This document shows positions 41,360 to 52,660 of a DNA stretch of 64,000 bases, piece by piece. Source of the DNA: Mesorhizobium sp. (lineage in GTDB: Bacteria > Pseudomonadota > Alphaproteobacteria > Rhizobiales > Rhizobiaceae); assembly GCF_005063415.1 (NCBI RefSeq), contig NZ_SUEG01000001.1:1-64000 (forward strand), given 5' to 3'. Both the position numbers and the translations under genes were made by a program. The notes beneath the pieces are model-generated. The model saw only the letters and a list, made by a program, of their open reading frames with translations. It was not told the DNA's origin and did no database searches. The first letter of the stretch is position 1. Each line of letters starts with the position of its first letter.

Positions 41360-42127
41360 ATGTATCTGTCGCCGCGTCATTCCGAAATCATCCAGATGGC
41401 CAAAGATCATGGCCGCGTACTGGTCGAGGAGTTGGCGACGCATTTCAACGTGACGCCGCAGACGATCCGCAAGGATCTCAACGATCTCTGCGACCAGCGG
41501 CTTTTGTCCCGCATTCATGGCGGGGCATTGTTCCCGTCCGGCATCGAGAACATGGAATATGAGGCTCGGCGTAAGATCGCCGCCGAGGAGAAGGAGGCGA
41601 TCGGTCGCGCAGCAGCCCGGCTGATCCCGGACAACGCGTCTCTGTTCATCAATATCGGGACCACGACGGAAGCTGTCAGTAAGTCGCTGCTCGATCACAG
41701 CGGCCTGATGGTCATCACCAATAACATCAATGTTGCCAACAGGATGCGCATATATCCTTCGATCGAGGTGGTAATCGCCGGCGGTGTCGTGCGCGGTTCC
41801 GACGGCGGTGTGGTCGGCGAGGCAGCGGTCGATTTCATCAGGCAGTTCAAGGTCGATTTTGCGGTGATCGGCGCCTCGGCCATCGACCATGACGGCGCAC
41901 TGCTCGACTTCGATTTTCGTGAGGTGAAGGTGGCTCAGGCGATCATCGCCAACGCCCGGCATGTGATCCTGGTGTCGGACCAGACCAAATTCGAGCGCAC
42001 CGCGCCCGTCCGCATCGGCCATCTGTCGCAGGTCAACACCTTCATCACCGATCGTTGCGACATCCCGTCGGTGCGCAAGATCTGCCAGGAGGCAGAGGTT
42101 CAGCTGATCGAAACGTCGCTCTCTTAG
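41360..42127 (+). CDS. glpR: GlpR, DeoR-family repressor
   Basis: 255 residues. N-terminal HTH: RHSEIIQMAKDHGRVLVEELATHFNVTPQTIRKDLNDLC, followed by the sugar-phosphate-binding domain with NIGTTTEAVSKSLLD and VVGEAAVDFIRQFKVDFAVIGASAID. The usual inducer is glycerol 3-phosphate. It sits directly in front of glpD and controls the locus; two candidate operators flank it. Confidence 0.92.
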   Translation: MYLSPRHSEIIQMAKDHGRVLVEELATHFNVTPQTIRKDLNDLCDQRLLSRIHGGALFPSGIENMEYEARRKIAAEEKEAIGRAAARLIPDNASLFINIGTTTEAVSKSLLDHSGLMVITNNINVANRMRIYPSIEVVIAGGVVRGSDGGVVGEAAVDFIRQFKVDFAVIGASAIDHDGALLDFDFREVKVAQAIIANARHVILVSDQTKFERTAPVRIGHLSQVNTFITDRCDIPSVRKICQEAEVQLIETSLS

Positions 42128-42159
42128 AGGTGCCGTTGCGACATCTGTCGCCAACCATA

Positions 42160-42190
42160 TTTCGTTTGACATTCGTTATCATTTCGAAAT
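42160..42190. promoter_or_regulatory. putative GlpR operator ahead of glpD
   Basis: Three roughly 10-bp steps, TTCGTTTGAC, ATTCGTTATC and ATTTCGAAAT (42161-42190), share a TTCG(T/A) core on one DNA face. They lie ~60 bp before the glpD start. Confidence 0.4.
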
Positions 42191-42252
42191 AATTCCCGTA
42201 CGGTTTCGCAAGAACCCAAAAATGCTGCAATGCGAAATCGAGGGAGGACTCT

Positions 42253-43779
42253 TTGGGCGCATCACCGATCCATGACATTTTCGTCATCGGTGGCGGCATC
42301 AATGGCTGCGGCATCGCCCGCGATGCCGTTGGGCGGGGCTTTTCGGTCTTTCTTGCCGAGATGAACGATCTGGCCAGCGGAACTTCTTCGGGTTCGACCA
42401 AACTGATCCATGGCGGCTTGCGCTATCTCGAATTCTACGAATTCCGCCTGGTGCGCGAAGCGCTGATGGAACGCGAGGTCCTGTGGAGGAACGCGCCGCA
42501 TATCATCTGGCCGATGCGCTTCGTGCTGCCATACGCCAAGGGGCTGCGTCCGGCCTGGCTGATCCGGCTCGGGCTTTTCCTCTACGACCATATTGGCGGG
42601 CGCAAATTGCTGCCGCCGACGAAAACCTTGGACATGGCCAAGGATCCGGCCGGCAAGCCGCTGAAGCCGCTGTTTCGAAAGGCGTTCGAATATTCGGACG
42701 GTTGGGTCAACGATGCCCGGCTGGTTGTGTTGAATGCCCGTGACGCCACTGAGCGCGGCGCTATCATTCGAACCCGTACAAGGGTCGTCAGCGCCCGACG
42801 TGAAGGCAATCTCTGGACGGTCAGGCTTGAAAACGTGCGGACCGGCGATACCGAGGAGGTCAAGGCGCGGCTGCTGGTCAATGCCGCGGGCCCGTGGGTC
42901 GACCAGGTTCTTTCGGCCACCGTCGGCCTGAACGACGTGCACAATGTCCGCCTCGTGCAAGGCAGCCACATCGTCGTTGGCAAGAAATTCGACGACCCAC
43001 GCGCCTATTTCTTTCAGAACAAGGACGGGCGCATCATTTTCGCCATCCCCTACGAAGACGAGTTCACGCTCATCGGCACCACCGACCGGGACTATCCCGG
43101 CGATCCGCACGACGTCAGGATCAGTGATGCCGAGATCGACTATCTCTGCGCTGCGGCAAGCGAATATTTCGCGCAGCCGGTCAAGCCGTCGGATATCGTC
43201 TGGACCTATTCCGCGGTGCGCCCGCTCTACGATGATGGCGCCTCAAAGGCGCAGGAAGCCACGCGCGACTATGTGCTGAAGGCCGATGGAGGCGAGGGTG
43301 CCGCCCCGATCGTCAACGCCTTTGGCGGCAAGATCACCACCTACCGCCGATTGTCGGAATCAATGCTCGAGAAGATCGAGGGTTTTCTCGGCAAGCGAGG
43401 CAAGCCATGGACAGCAAACACGCCGCTGCCCGGCGGTGACTTTCCCGTCACCGGCTTCGATGGCGAGGTAGCGAAACTGAAAACGGCGTACCCGTTCCTC
43501 GACGCGCGGCTGGCCCGCCGGTTGACCCGGCTCTATGGCACCCGCGCAAGGAAGCTGCTGGGCCTCGCCAAGTCGAACGCCGATCTTGGCCGCAACTTCG
43601 GCGCCGATCTCTACGAGGCCGAGGTGCGCTACCTCGTCGAAAACGAATGGGCGATGACTGCCGAGGATGTATTGTGGCGCCGGACCAAGCGCGGCCTGCG
43701 TCTCAGCCGTGAGCAGGCGGCAGTGCTCGACGAGTTCATGCGCGGAATAAGCCGGCAGCACGTAGCGGCTGCCGAATAG
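42253..43779 (+). CDS. glpD: glycerol-3-phosphate dehydrogenase
   Basis: 508 residues. FAD-binding DIFVIGGGINGCGIARDAV at the N-terminus and the FAD-dependent dehydrogenase domain with ASGTSSGSTKLIHGGLRYLE. Oxidises sn-glycerol 3-phosphate to dihydroxyacetone phosphate at the inner membrane. It starts with TTG, preceded by GGGAGG. It is the first gene of the glpD-STPQUV-K operon, behind a likely GlpR operator. Confidence 0.96.
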   Translation: MGASPIHDIFVIGGGINGCGIARDAVGRGFSVFLAEMNDLASGTSSGSTKLIHGGLRYLEFYEFRLVREALMEREVLWRNAPHIIWPMRFVLPYAKGLRPAWLIRLGLFLYDHIGGRKLLPPTKTLDMAKDPAGKPLKPLFRKAFEYSDGWVNDARLVVLNARDATERGAIIRTRTRVVSARREGNLWTVRLENVRTGDTEEVKARLLVNAAGPWVDQVLSATVGLNDVHNVRLVQGSHIVVGKKFDDPRAYFFQNKDGRIIFAIPYEDEFTLIGTTDRDYPGDPHDVRISDAEIDYLCAAASEYFAQPVKPSDIVWTYSAVRPLYDDGASKAQEATRDYVLKADGGEGAAPIVNAFGGKITTYRRLSESMLEKIEGFLGKRGKPWTANTPLPGGDFPVTGFDGEVAKLKTAYPFLDARLARRLTRLYGTRARKLLGLAKSNADLGRNFGADLYEAEVRYLVENEWAMTAEDVLWRRTKRGLRLSREQAAVLDEFMRGISRQHVAAAE

Positions 43780-43818
43780 GGACGGCCGACTGATGCAGAA
43801 AGCCTGGGAGGAGGCATC

Positions 43819-44898
43819 ATGCTTGAACTGAGAAACGTGACGAAGACGGTGGGTGCGGCGGAACATATCCGCGACGTCTCGCTGACGCTTCAGCACGGCT
43901 CGCTCAACGTCCTGCTCGGGCCGACGCTCTCCGGCAAGACCAGCCTGATGCGGCTGATGGCGGGCCTCGACGTGCCGACCTCCGGCTCGGTCCGGTTCGA
44001 TGGCAAGGATGTCACCGGCATGCCGGTGCAAAAGCGCAACGTCGCCATGGTCTACCAGCAATTCATCAATTATCCGGCGATGACGGTCTACGAAAACATC
44101 GCCTCACCGCTGCGGGTGGCCGGCACGGATCAGGCAACGATCGACAGGGAGGTGCGCAATGCCGCCGCCCTTCTCAAACTCACGCCCTATCTCGACCGCA
44201 CGCCTCTCAGTCTGTCGGGCGGCCAGCAGCAGCGCACCGCGCTGGCCCGCGCCATCGTCAAGAATGCCAGCCTCGTGCTGCTCGACGAGCCGCTCGCCAA
44301 CCTAGACTACAAGCTGCGCGAAGAATTGCGCGCGGAACTGCCGAAGGTCTTCGCGGCCGCCGGCACGATCTTCGTGTATGCCACGACCGAGCCGCACGAG
44401 GCCTTGCTGCTCGGCGGCAACACGGCGACGCTTTCCGAAGGCAGCATCACCCAGTTCGGGCCGACCATCGAAGTGTTCCGCAAACCGGTCGATCTGGTGA
44501 CGGCGAGAACCTTCGCGGATCCGCCGCTCAACACCATTGTGCTTGCCAAGAAGGGCCTGGATTTCCTGCTCGAGGGCGGCGTGAAATTGCCGGTGCCGGC
44601 CGAACTCTTCGGCATTGCCGATGCGATCTATACGATCGGCTTCCAGCCTCATCATCTTTCCCTCGATCGGCCCAACGCCGCCGCAGTGCCGGTGCGCGCA
44701 AAGGTGACGATCACTGAGATCACGGGATCGGAAAGCTTCATCCATCTCGATTTTGCCGATGCGCGCTGGGTGATGCTGACCCACGGCATTCGTGACTTCG
44801 AGCCGGACGAGGAGGTCGAGGTGTTCATCGACCCGCGCCACATCATGGTCTTCGACGAGCACGGCCGCGCCGTGGCCGCGCCGAAGCTGGCGGCTTAG
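43819..44898 (+). CDS. glpS: glycerol ABC transporter ATPase GlpS
   Basis: 359 residues. Walker A GPTLSGKT (34-41), signature LSLSGGQQQRTALARAI (LSGGQ at 132-136), Walker B LLDEP (Asp157, Glu158), and a C-terminal regulatory beta domain as in MalK-type ATPases. The H-loop, normally YVTHDQxEA, reads YATTEPHEA, so the switch histidine is Thr190. The ATP site made from this subunit's Walker motifs should therefore be weak. It pairs with GlpT; the two form an asymmetric heterodimer. Confidence 0.92.
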   Translation: MLELRNVTKTVGAAEHIRDVSLTLQHGSLNVLLGPTLSGKTSLMRLMAGLDVPTSGSVRFDGKDVTGMPVQKRNVAMVYQQFINYPAMTVYENIASPLRVAGTDQATIDREVRNAAALLKLTPYLDRTPLSLSGGQQQRTALARAIVKNASLVLLDEPLANLDYKLREELRAELPKVFAAAGTIFVYATTEPHEALLLGGNTATLSEGSITQFGPTIEVFRKPVDLVTARTFADPPLNTIVLAKKGLDFLLEGGVKLPVPAELFGIADAIYTIGFQPHHLSLDRPNAAAVPVRAKVTITEITGSESFIHLDFADARWVMLTHGIRDFEPDEEVEVFIDPRHIMVFDEHGRAVAAPKLAA

Positions 44899-44907
44899 GA
44901 GGAAGCG

Positions 44908-45975
44908 ATGGCGCGCATCGATGTCAATCATATCCGCCACACCTATCTGCAGAACCCGCGCACGGATGCCGATTTTGCGCTGAAGGAAGTGCACCACACG
45001 TTCGAGGACGGCGGCGCTTATGCGCTGCTCGGCCCATCCGGCTGCGGCAAGACTACGCTGCTCAACATCATTTCGGGATTGCTGCATCCCTCGCACGGCC
45101 AGCTGCTGTTCAACGGCAGGGACGTGACCAATCTGTCGACCCAAGAGCGCAACATTGCCCAGGTGTTCCAGTTCCCGGTGATCTACGACACGATGACCGT
45201 CTACGACAATCTGGCGTTCCCGCTGCGCAATCGCGGCGTGCCGGAGGCCGACGTCGACCGCAAGGTGCGCGAGACGCTGGAGATGACCGGGCTGGCCGAT
45301 ATGGCCAAACGCAAGGCGCGCGGACTGACCGCCGACCAGAAGCAGAAAATCTCGCTCGGACGCGGGCTGGTGCGCTCCGACGTCAATGCCATCCTGTTCG
45401 ACGAGCCCTTGACCGTCATCGACCCGCATATGAAATGGGTGCTGCGCTCGCAGTTGAAGCAGCTTCACCGCCGCTTCGGCTACACCATGGTCTATGTCAC
45501 GCACGACCAGACCGAGGCGTTGACCTTCGCCGACAGGGTGGTCGTCATGTATGACGGCGAAATCGTGCAGATCGGCACACCGGCGGAGCTGTTCGAGCGC
45601 CCGCGTCACACCTTCGTCGGCTATTTCATCGGCTCGCCCGGCATGAATGTCATGCCGGTGGCGATCGACGGCAAGACCGCGAAGCTGGGCTCGCAGCAGA
45701 TCGAACTGCCGGGCGTGCCCAAGGCGGGCGGCGGCGCCATCGAGCTCGGCATCCGTCCCGAATATGTGCGCCTGGGAAGCCAGGGCATGGCGGTCCGGGT
45801 CAGCAAGATCGAGGACGTCGGCCGCCATAAGGTGGTCCGTGCCAATCTCGAAGGGCGCGAGATCGCCGCCGTCATCGGCGAGGACGAGACAGTTCCGGCC
45901 GATCCGAAGGTGCGGTTCGACCCGGCCGGCATCAACATCTATGCCGATTCCTGGCGCGTCGAGATGGGAGCCTGA
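44908..45975 (+). CDS. glpT: glycerol ABC transporter ATPase GlpT
   Basis: 355 residues. Walker A GPSGCGKTT (42-50), Walker B ILFDEP (Asp165, Glu166), and intact H-loop His199 (YVTHDQTEA). The ABC signature is LTADQKQKISLGRGLV, with LTADQ (140-144) instead of LSGGQ. The C-loop defect falls opposite the GlpS Walker A site, the same site that has lost its switch histidine. It is ten bp after glpS. Confidence 0.92.
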   Translation: MARIDVNHIRHTYLQNPRTDADFALKEVHHTFEDGGAYALLGPSGCGKTTLLNIISGLLHPSHGQLLFNGRDVTNLSTQERNIAQVFQFPVIYDTMTVYDNLAFPLRNRGVPEADVDRKVRETLEMTGLADMAKRKARGLTADQKQKISLGRGLVRSDVNAILFDEPLTVIDPHMKWVLRSQLKQLHRRFGYTMVYVTHDQTEALTFADRVVVMYDGEIVQIGTPAELFERPRHTFVGYFIGSPGMNVMPVAIDGKTAKLGSQQIELPGVPKAGGGAIELGIRPEYVRLGSQGMAVRVSKIEDVGRHKVVRANLEGREIAAVIGEDETVPADPKVRFDPAGINIYADSWRVEMGA

Positions 45976-45976
45976 A

Positions 45977-46843
45977 GTGGAAAAGACCTGGAACAACAGA
46001 GCCTGGTTCCTGGTGCTGCCGGTGCTGCTGCTGGTGGCGTTCTCGGCGGTCATACCGCTGATGACGGTTGTCAATTATTCGGTGCAGGACACTTTCGGCA
46101 ACAACGTCTTCTTCTGGGCCGGCACCGAGTGGTTCGAGGAACTGCTTTCCTCCAGCCGCTTCTGGCAAGCGATGATCCGCAACCTTGTCTTCTCCTTCAT
46201 CATCCTGGCGATCGAAGTGCCGCTCGGCATCTTCATTGCGCTCAATATGCCGAAGAAGGGTTGGGGCGTGCCGGTTTGCCTTGTTTTGATGGCGTTGCCG
46301 CTGCTGATCCCATGGAACGTCGTCGGCACCATCTGGCAGGTGTTCGGGCGCAACGACATTGGCCTGCTCGGCTATTACGTCAACGCGCTCGGCATCGACT
46401 ATAATTATGTGCAAGACCCTTATGACGCCTGGGTCACGGTCATCATCATGGACGTCTGGCATTGGACCAGCCTCGTCGTTCTGCTCTGCTATGCCGGCCT
46501 GGTCTCGATCCCGGATGCCTTTTATCAGGCGGCCAAGATCGACGGTGCCTCGCGCTGGGCGGTGTTCCGTTACATCCAGCTGCCGAAGATGAACCGCGTG
46601 CTGCTGATCGCCGTGCTGCTGCGCTTTATGGATAGCTTCATGATCTACACCGAACCGTTCGTGGTGACCGGCGGCGGACCCGGCAACTCGACGACCTTTC
46701 TTTCGATCGATCTCGTCAAGACGGCGCTCGGCCAGTTCGACCTCGGCCCGGCGGCGGCTATGTCGCTGGTCTACTTCCTTATCGTCCTGTTGTTGTCATG
46801 GGTGTTCTACACCGTGATGACCAATTACGACGCGGAGCGCTGA
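45977..46843 (+). CDS. glpP: glycerol ABC transporter permease GlpP
   Basis: 288 residues with about six transmembrane helices and the EAA-type loop with SIPDAFYQAAKIDGASRWAVF. Starts with GTG 45977, two bases after the glpT stop. Pairs with GlpQ to form the membrane channel for glycerol. An open frame extending upstream inside glpT was rejected because it lacks membrane sequence. Confidence 0.92.
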   Translation: MEKTWNNRAWFLVLPVLLLVAFSAVIPLMTVVNYSVQDTFGNNVFFWAGTEWFEELLSSSRFWQAMIRNLVFSFIILAIEVPLGIFIALNMPKKGWGVPVCLVLMALPLLIPWNVVGTIWQVFGRNDIGLLGYYVNALGIDYNYVQDPYDAWVTVIIMDVWHWTSLVVLLCYAGLVSIPDAFYQAAKIDGASRWAVFRYIQLPKMNRVLLIAVLLRFMDSFMIYTEPFVVTGGGPGNSTTFLSIDLVKTALGQFDLGPAAAMSLVYFLIVLLLSWVFYTVMTNYDAER

Positions 46844-46844
46844 G

Positions 46845-47755
<911 letters not shown>

Positions 47756-47759
<4 letters not shown>

Positions 47760-48199
47760 TGGAGCAGGTCGACAGAAGCCCCTGGTGGTGGGCCGTGCTG
47801 TTTCTCGCCCTGGTCGTCGTGGCCTGGGTGGCACTTCAAATCGATTTCGTGGCAATAACGGTAGGCTTCAGCGATCCGGCCAATATCCGCCTGTGGGGAT
47901 TTAACCTCTCGTCCAACCTCGATTTTTCGTGGATGGCCTGGACGTGGCCGACCGCGGCCTTCTTTGGAACCATCTTTCTGCTGCTTTGCGGCATGGCGGC
48001 GTGGGAATACGTCTCGCCGGGCGGCAATCCGCGCGTCGGCGTGCTGCGCTTCGAAACGACGCGCGGCGACCGCCTGTTCCTGTCGCTGCTTGGCAGCGCC
48101 TTTATCCATCTCGCTTGGCTGGGTCTAGTCGGACCCAATCTGTGGTGGGCTCTCGCTCTCTCCGTGGTCTACGCCGTCGGCGTGTTCCGCTACGTATAG
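47756..48199 (+). CDS. glpU: DUF2160 membrane protein, GlpU-like
   Basis: 147 residues. About four hydrophobic helices and a small cytoplasmic stretch with SPGGNPRVGVLRFETTRGDRL, the DUF2160 core. It is always found with glycerol or sugar ABC transporters in rhizobia but its role is unsettled. Start ATG 47756 overlaps the glpQ stop; ATG 47759 is equally possible. Confidence 0.85.
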
Positions 48200-48277
48200 A
48201 GGGGGAAACTGTTGGAACGGCGGCGTGCCGGCCGCCGATCCAGATCGCACTTTGAACTTTAACAGTGGAGGAAATAC

Positions 48278-50005
48278 ATGCGACGGCAATTCTTGACATC
48301 AACAACTGCGCTTGTCCTGTTGCTCGGGGCAAGCAACGCCTATGCCGGAATGGACGAGGCCAAGGCCTTCCTGGACAAGGAAATCGGCGACCTGTCGACG
48401 CTCGACCGCGCCGGCCAGGAAGCCGAAATGCAATGGTTCATCGATGCCGCGAAACCTTTCGCCGGCATGGATATCAAGGTGGTTTCCGAAACCATCGCCA
48501 CGCATCAGTATGAATCGCAGGTGCTGGCGCCGGCCTTTACAGCCATCACCGGCATCAAGGTTACGCACGACGTCACCCAGGAAGGCGACGTCGTCGAGAA
48601 GATCCAGACCCAGATGCAGACCGGCCAGAACCTCTATGACGGCTGGGTCAACGATTCCGATCTGATCGGCACGCACTGGCGCTACCAGCAGGTGCGCAAC
48701 CTGACCGACTGGATGGCAGGCGACGGCAAGGATGTCACCAACCCGAATCTCGACCTGAAGGATTTCATCGGCACCTCGTTCACCACCGCGCCCGACAAGA
48801 AGCTCTACCAACTTCCCGACCAGCAGTTCGCGAACCTCTACTGGTTCCGTTACGACTGGTTCAACGACGAGAAGAACAAGGCGGACTTCAAGGCCAAATA
48901 CGGCTACGACCTCGGCGTGCCTGTCAATTGGTCGGCCTATGAGGACATCGCCGAGTTCTTCACCGGCCGCGAGATCGATGGCAAGAAGGTCTACGGCCAT
49001 ATGGATTATGGCAAGAAGGACCCGTCGCTCGGCTGGCGGTTCACCGACGCCTGGCTGTCGATGGCCGGCAATGGCGACAAGGGCATTCCAAACGGTCTGC
49101 CTGTCGACGAATGGGGCATCAAGGTCGACGAGAATTCGCGTCCGGTCGGTTCCTGCACGGCGCGCGGCGGCGACACCAATGGTCCGGCTTCCGTCTACTC
49201 CATCCAGAAGTATCTCGATTGGCTGAAGGCCTATGCACCGGCGGAAGCCCAAGGCATGACCTTCTCCGAATCGGGGCCAGTTCCGGCGCAGGGCGCGGTT
49301 GCCCAGCAGATCTTCTGGTACACCGCCTTCACCGCCAGCATGGTCGACGCCAGCGCCAAGGCCGTGCTGAACGACGACGGCACGCCGAAGTGGCGCATGG
49401 CGCCGTCGCCGCATGGCGTCTACTGGAAGGACGGCATGAAGCTCGGCTATCAGGACGTCGGTTCCTGGACGCTGATGAAGTCGACGCCGACCGACCGCGC
49501 CAAGGCCGCCTGGCTCTACGCGCAGTTCGTCACCTCGAAGACGGTCGACGTGAAGAAGAGCCATGTCGGCCTGACCTTCATCCGCGAGAGCACGATCCAC
49601 GACAAGAGCTTCACCGAACGTGCGCCAAAGCTCGGCGGCTTGATCGAGTTCTACCGCTCGCCGGCGCGCGTCCAGTGGTCGCCGACCGGCACCAACGTGC
49701 CGGACTATCCGAAGCTGGCACAGCTCTGGTGGCAGGCGATCGGCGATGCTTCGTCGGGCGCCAAGAGCGCGCAGGAAGCGATGGACTCGCTCTGCGCCGA
49801 GCAGGAAAAGGTGATGAGCCGCATCGAGAAGTCGGGCGTTCAGGGCGATATTGGCCCGAAGATGGCCGAAGAGCATGACCTCGCCTACTGGAACGCCGAC
49901 GCGGTCAAGAAGGGCAATCTCGCTCCTCAGCTCAAGATCGAGAACGAGAAGGAAAAGCCGGTCACCATCAACTACGACGAGCTGGTGAAGAGCTGGCAGC
50001 AATAG
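48278..50005 (+). CDS. glpV: glycerol ABC transporter substrate-binding protein GlpV
   Basis: 575 residues, an unusually long binding protein. Signal peptide LTSTTALVLLLGASNAYAG, then a type I/II hybrid fold with IAQVVTDVTQEGD-like segments (residues 80-120), GFDWFN-type and TSKTVDVKKSHVGLTFIRES near the end. It binds glycerol in the periplasm. It is followed by two hairpins that may limit transcription into glpK. Confidence 0.92.
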   Translation: MRRQFLTSTTALVLLLGASNAYAGMDEAKAFLDKEIGDLSTLDRAGQEAEMQWFIDAAKPFAGMDIKVVSETIATHQYESQVLAPAFTAITGIKVTHDVTQEGDVVEKIQTQMQTGQNLYDGWVNDSDLIGTHWRYQQVRNLTDWMAGDGKDVTNPNLDLKDFIGTSFTTAPDKKLYQLPDQQFANLYWFRYDWFNDEKNKADFKAKYGYDLGVPVNWSAYEDIAEFFTGREIDGKKVYGHMDYGKKDPSLGWRFTDAWLSMAGNGDKGIPNGLPVDEWGIKVDENSRPVGSCTARGGDTNGPASVYSIQKYLDWLKAYAPAEAQGMTFSESGPVPAQGAVAQQIFWYTAFTASMVDASAKAVLNDDGTPKWRMAPSPHGVYWKDGMKLGYQDVGSWTLMKSTPTDRAKAAWLYAQFVTSKTVDVKKSHVGLTFIRESTIHDKSFTERAPKLGGLIEFYRSPARVQWSPTGTNVPDYPKLAQLWWQAIGDASSGAKSAQEAMDSLCAEQEKVMSRIEKSGVQGDIGPKMAEEHDLAYWNADAVKKGNLAPQLKIENEKEKPVTINYDELVKSWQQ

Positions 50006-50013
50006 GACCGTTT

Positions 50014-50074
50014 GATGCGGGCGTCCGCGCCCGCATCGCCATGCTCAGGGGAGGCGGCATGTTGCCGTCTCCCC
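50014..50074 (+). terminator. two consecutive hairpins between glpV and glpK
   Basis: First stem GATGCGGGCG/CGCCCGCATC (50014-50023, 50028-50037). Second stem GGGGAGGCGGCA/TGCCGTCTCCCC (50048-50059, 50063-50074), with one G-T wobble and a TGTTTG tail. They may attenuate transcription or protect the highly expressed glpV mRNA. Confidence 0.5.
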
Positions 50075-50151
50075 TGTTTGCGTGAACGGCTCCGCGCCAT
50101 CTGGCGTCGAGACACCGTAGCACCTTTGAATTCGCTTCGACGGGAGAGAGA

Positions 50152-51645
<1,494 letters not shown>

Positions 51646-51677
51646 GCAGGGATGCCACCAGATTCGCACTAATGAAA

Positions 51678-51702
51678 AACCCGCGCCGTTTCGGGCGCGG
51701 GC
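51678..51702 (-). terminator. rho-independent terminator of the BA14K gene
   Basis: 8-bp GC-rich stem (CCCGCGCC/GGCGCGGG) followed on the minus strand by TTTTTCATT. It could also stop glpK transcripts weakly. Confidence 0.75.
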
Positions 51703-51723
51703 TTGCAGCCTCTAAGCTAGGAC

Positions 51724-52188
51724 TCAGTAAGGCGACCGGCACTGCCGGCGCGGACCGTAGTTGGGCTGGTAAGTGTTGTCAGAAGCGCGATAGCTCCGAT
51801 AACGGTCATAGCACCACTGCACATGGGCATCGCCACGATAGACACGATTCTGGCTGTTGACGATGGCGCCCGTAATCAGCGCTCCGGTGGCGAAGGCTGC
51901 CAGGGGGAACCAGTAGTCACCGTGACGGCGATAGCCGCGACGATATTCGCGATAGCCGCGATGGCCACGCCAATACATGCCGTCCTCACGCGCAAAACTG
52001 CGCCGCGAGAAATCGCGGTTGAAACTCCTGTGCCTCCGCCACGGCTCGTACTGGACGGTCTGGACATTCGAGGTGAGCCCCTGGGCAGGGGGCGCATAGC
52101 TGGGCTGAGCGTTGACTGGCACGATCTCCGCGGCAGCGAATGAGATCGAAAGGGTGGTCGCCAGCAGGCACGACATGATCCTATTCAT
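51724..52188 (-). CDS. BA14K family secreted protein
   Basis: 154 residues. Signal peptide ([19 protein letters not shown]), a Pro/Arg/Tyr-rich middle, one membrane-like segment [17 protein letters not shown], and a C-terminal BA14K domain [31 protein letters not shown] with two conserved Cys. BA14K of Brucella is an immunoreactive, lectin-like protein; the role in other Rhizobiales is unknown. ATG 52188 is preceded by AAGGAGAAG. Confidence 0.88.
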   Translation of the reverse strand: MNRIMSCLLATTLSISFAAAEIVPVNAQPSYAPPAQGLTSNVQTVQYEPWRRHRSFNRDFSRRSFAREDGMYWRGHRGYREYRRGYRRHGDYWFPLAAFATGALITGAIVNSQNRVYRGDAHVQWCYDRYRSYRASDNTYQPNYGPRRQCRSPY

Positions 52189-52497
52189 GATCTTCTCCTT
52201 GAAACGCGTGTCCCTTGTCGCGGAAAAACGGGCAGGCTGCGCAAATTGTTCCGCTAAAAATCCCAAGTTGCTGATCTGCAAAGGTTCTCCCGATTCGCTG
52301 CTTGCGCTTGTGCCGCAAAGCGCTAGCTTCGGCCTTGCGCGAGAGGGAGGCAGTTCCGTCAACGCCGAAGTGCACCGCACGGCATGCATGACACGGCAGG
52401 AAAGTCCGGTTTGGGAGCCGTCTTTTTCCGGTTGACCGGCAGAGGCACTCTCCCTATGTTCCGCGCAATTTCGAGGGCGGCCTTTCTGAGCCCGCGG
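52189..52497. other. intergenic gap before tRNA-Lys
   Basis: About 310 bp between the BA14K start and the tRNA. It must hold the promoters of both. No ORF, repeat or recognisable RNA was found in it; the sequence is of ordinary GC composition with a TTTTTCC run near 52424. Confidence 0.6.
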
Positions 52498-52573
52498 GAG
52501 CGCGTAGCTCAGCCGGTAGAGCAACTGACTTTTAATCAGTAGGTCATGGGTTCGAATCCCATCGCGCTCACCA
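52498..52573 (+). tRNA. tRNA-Lys (anticodon UUU)
   Basis: 76-nt cloverleaf: acceptor GAGCGCG/CGCGCTC, D-arm with AGCTC..GAGC, anticodon stem ACTGA/TCAGT with loop CTTTTAA (anticodon TTT), T-arm TGGGTTCGAATCCCA. The terminal CCA is encoded. It is the only RNA gene seen in the window. Confidence 0.97.
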
Positions 52574-52582
52574 TCAATAAAA

Positions 52583-52636
52583 TTGTACGGCCGGAGACAT
52601 GGGTAACAGTTTGTACCTAAGACATGGGTGACAACC
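52583..52636. repeat. two near-identical units resembling an IS end
   Basis: TTGTAC..GAGACATGGGTAACA and TTGTACCTAAGACATGGGTGACA lie in tandem just after tRNA-Lys. They look like the inverted-repeat ends of IS481-type elements in rhizobia, but no transposase is in the window. The assignment is tentative. Confidence 0.35.
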
Positions 52637-52660
52637 TCGTGCCGAACGCATGCAGTGGCC

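Noticed and set aside
44302-46074. Long frame antisense to the glpS-glpT region
   Set aside because: No domain recognised; the ABC motifs lie on the other strand.
48299-50002. Frame antisense to glpV
   Set aside because: No domain recognised; glpV has a signal peptide and the expected operon position.
52498-52573. Integrated element at tRNA-Lys
   Set aside because: No integrase, no second tRNA 3' fragment and no phage or conjugation genes were found nearby.
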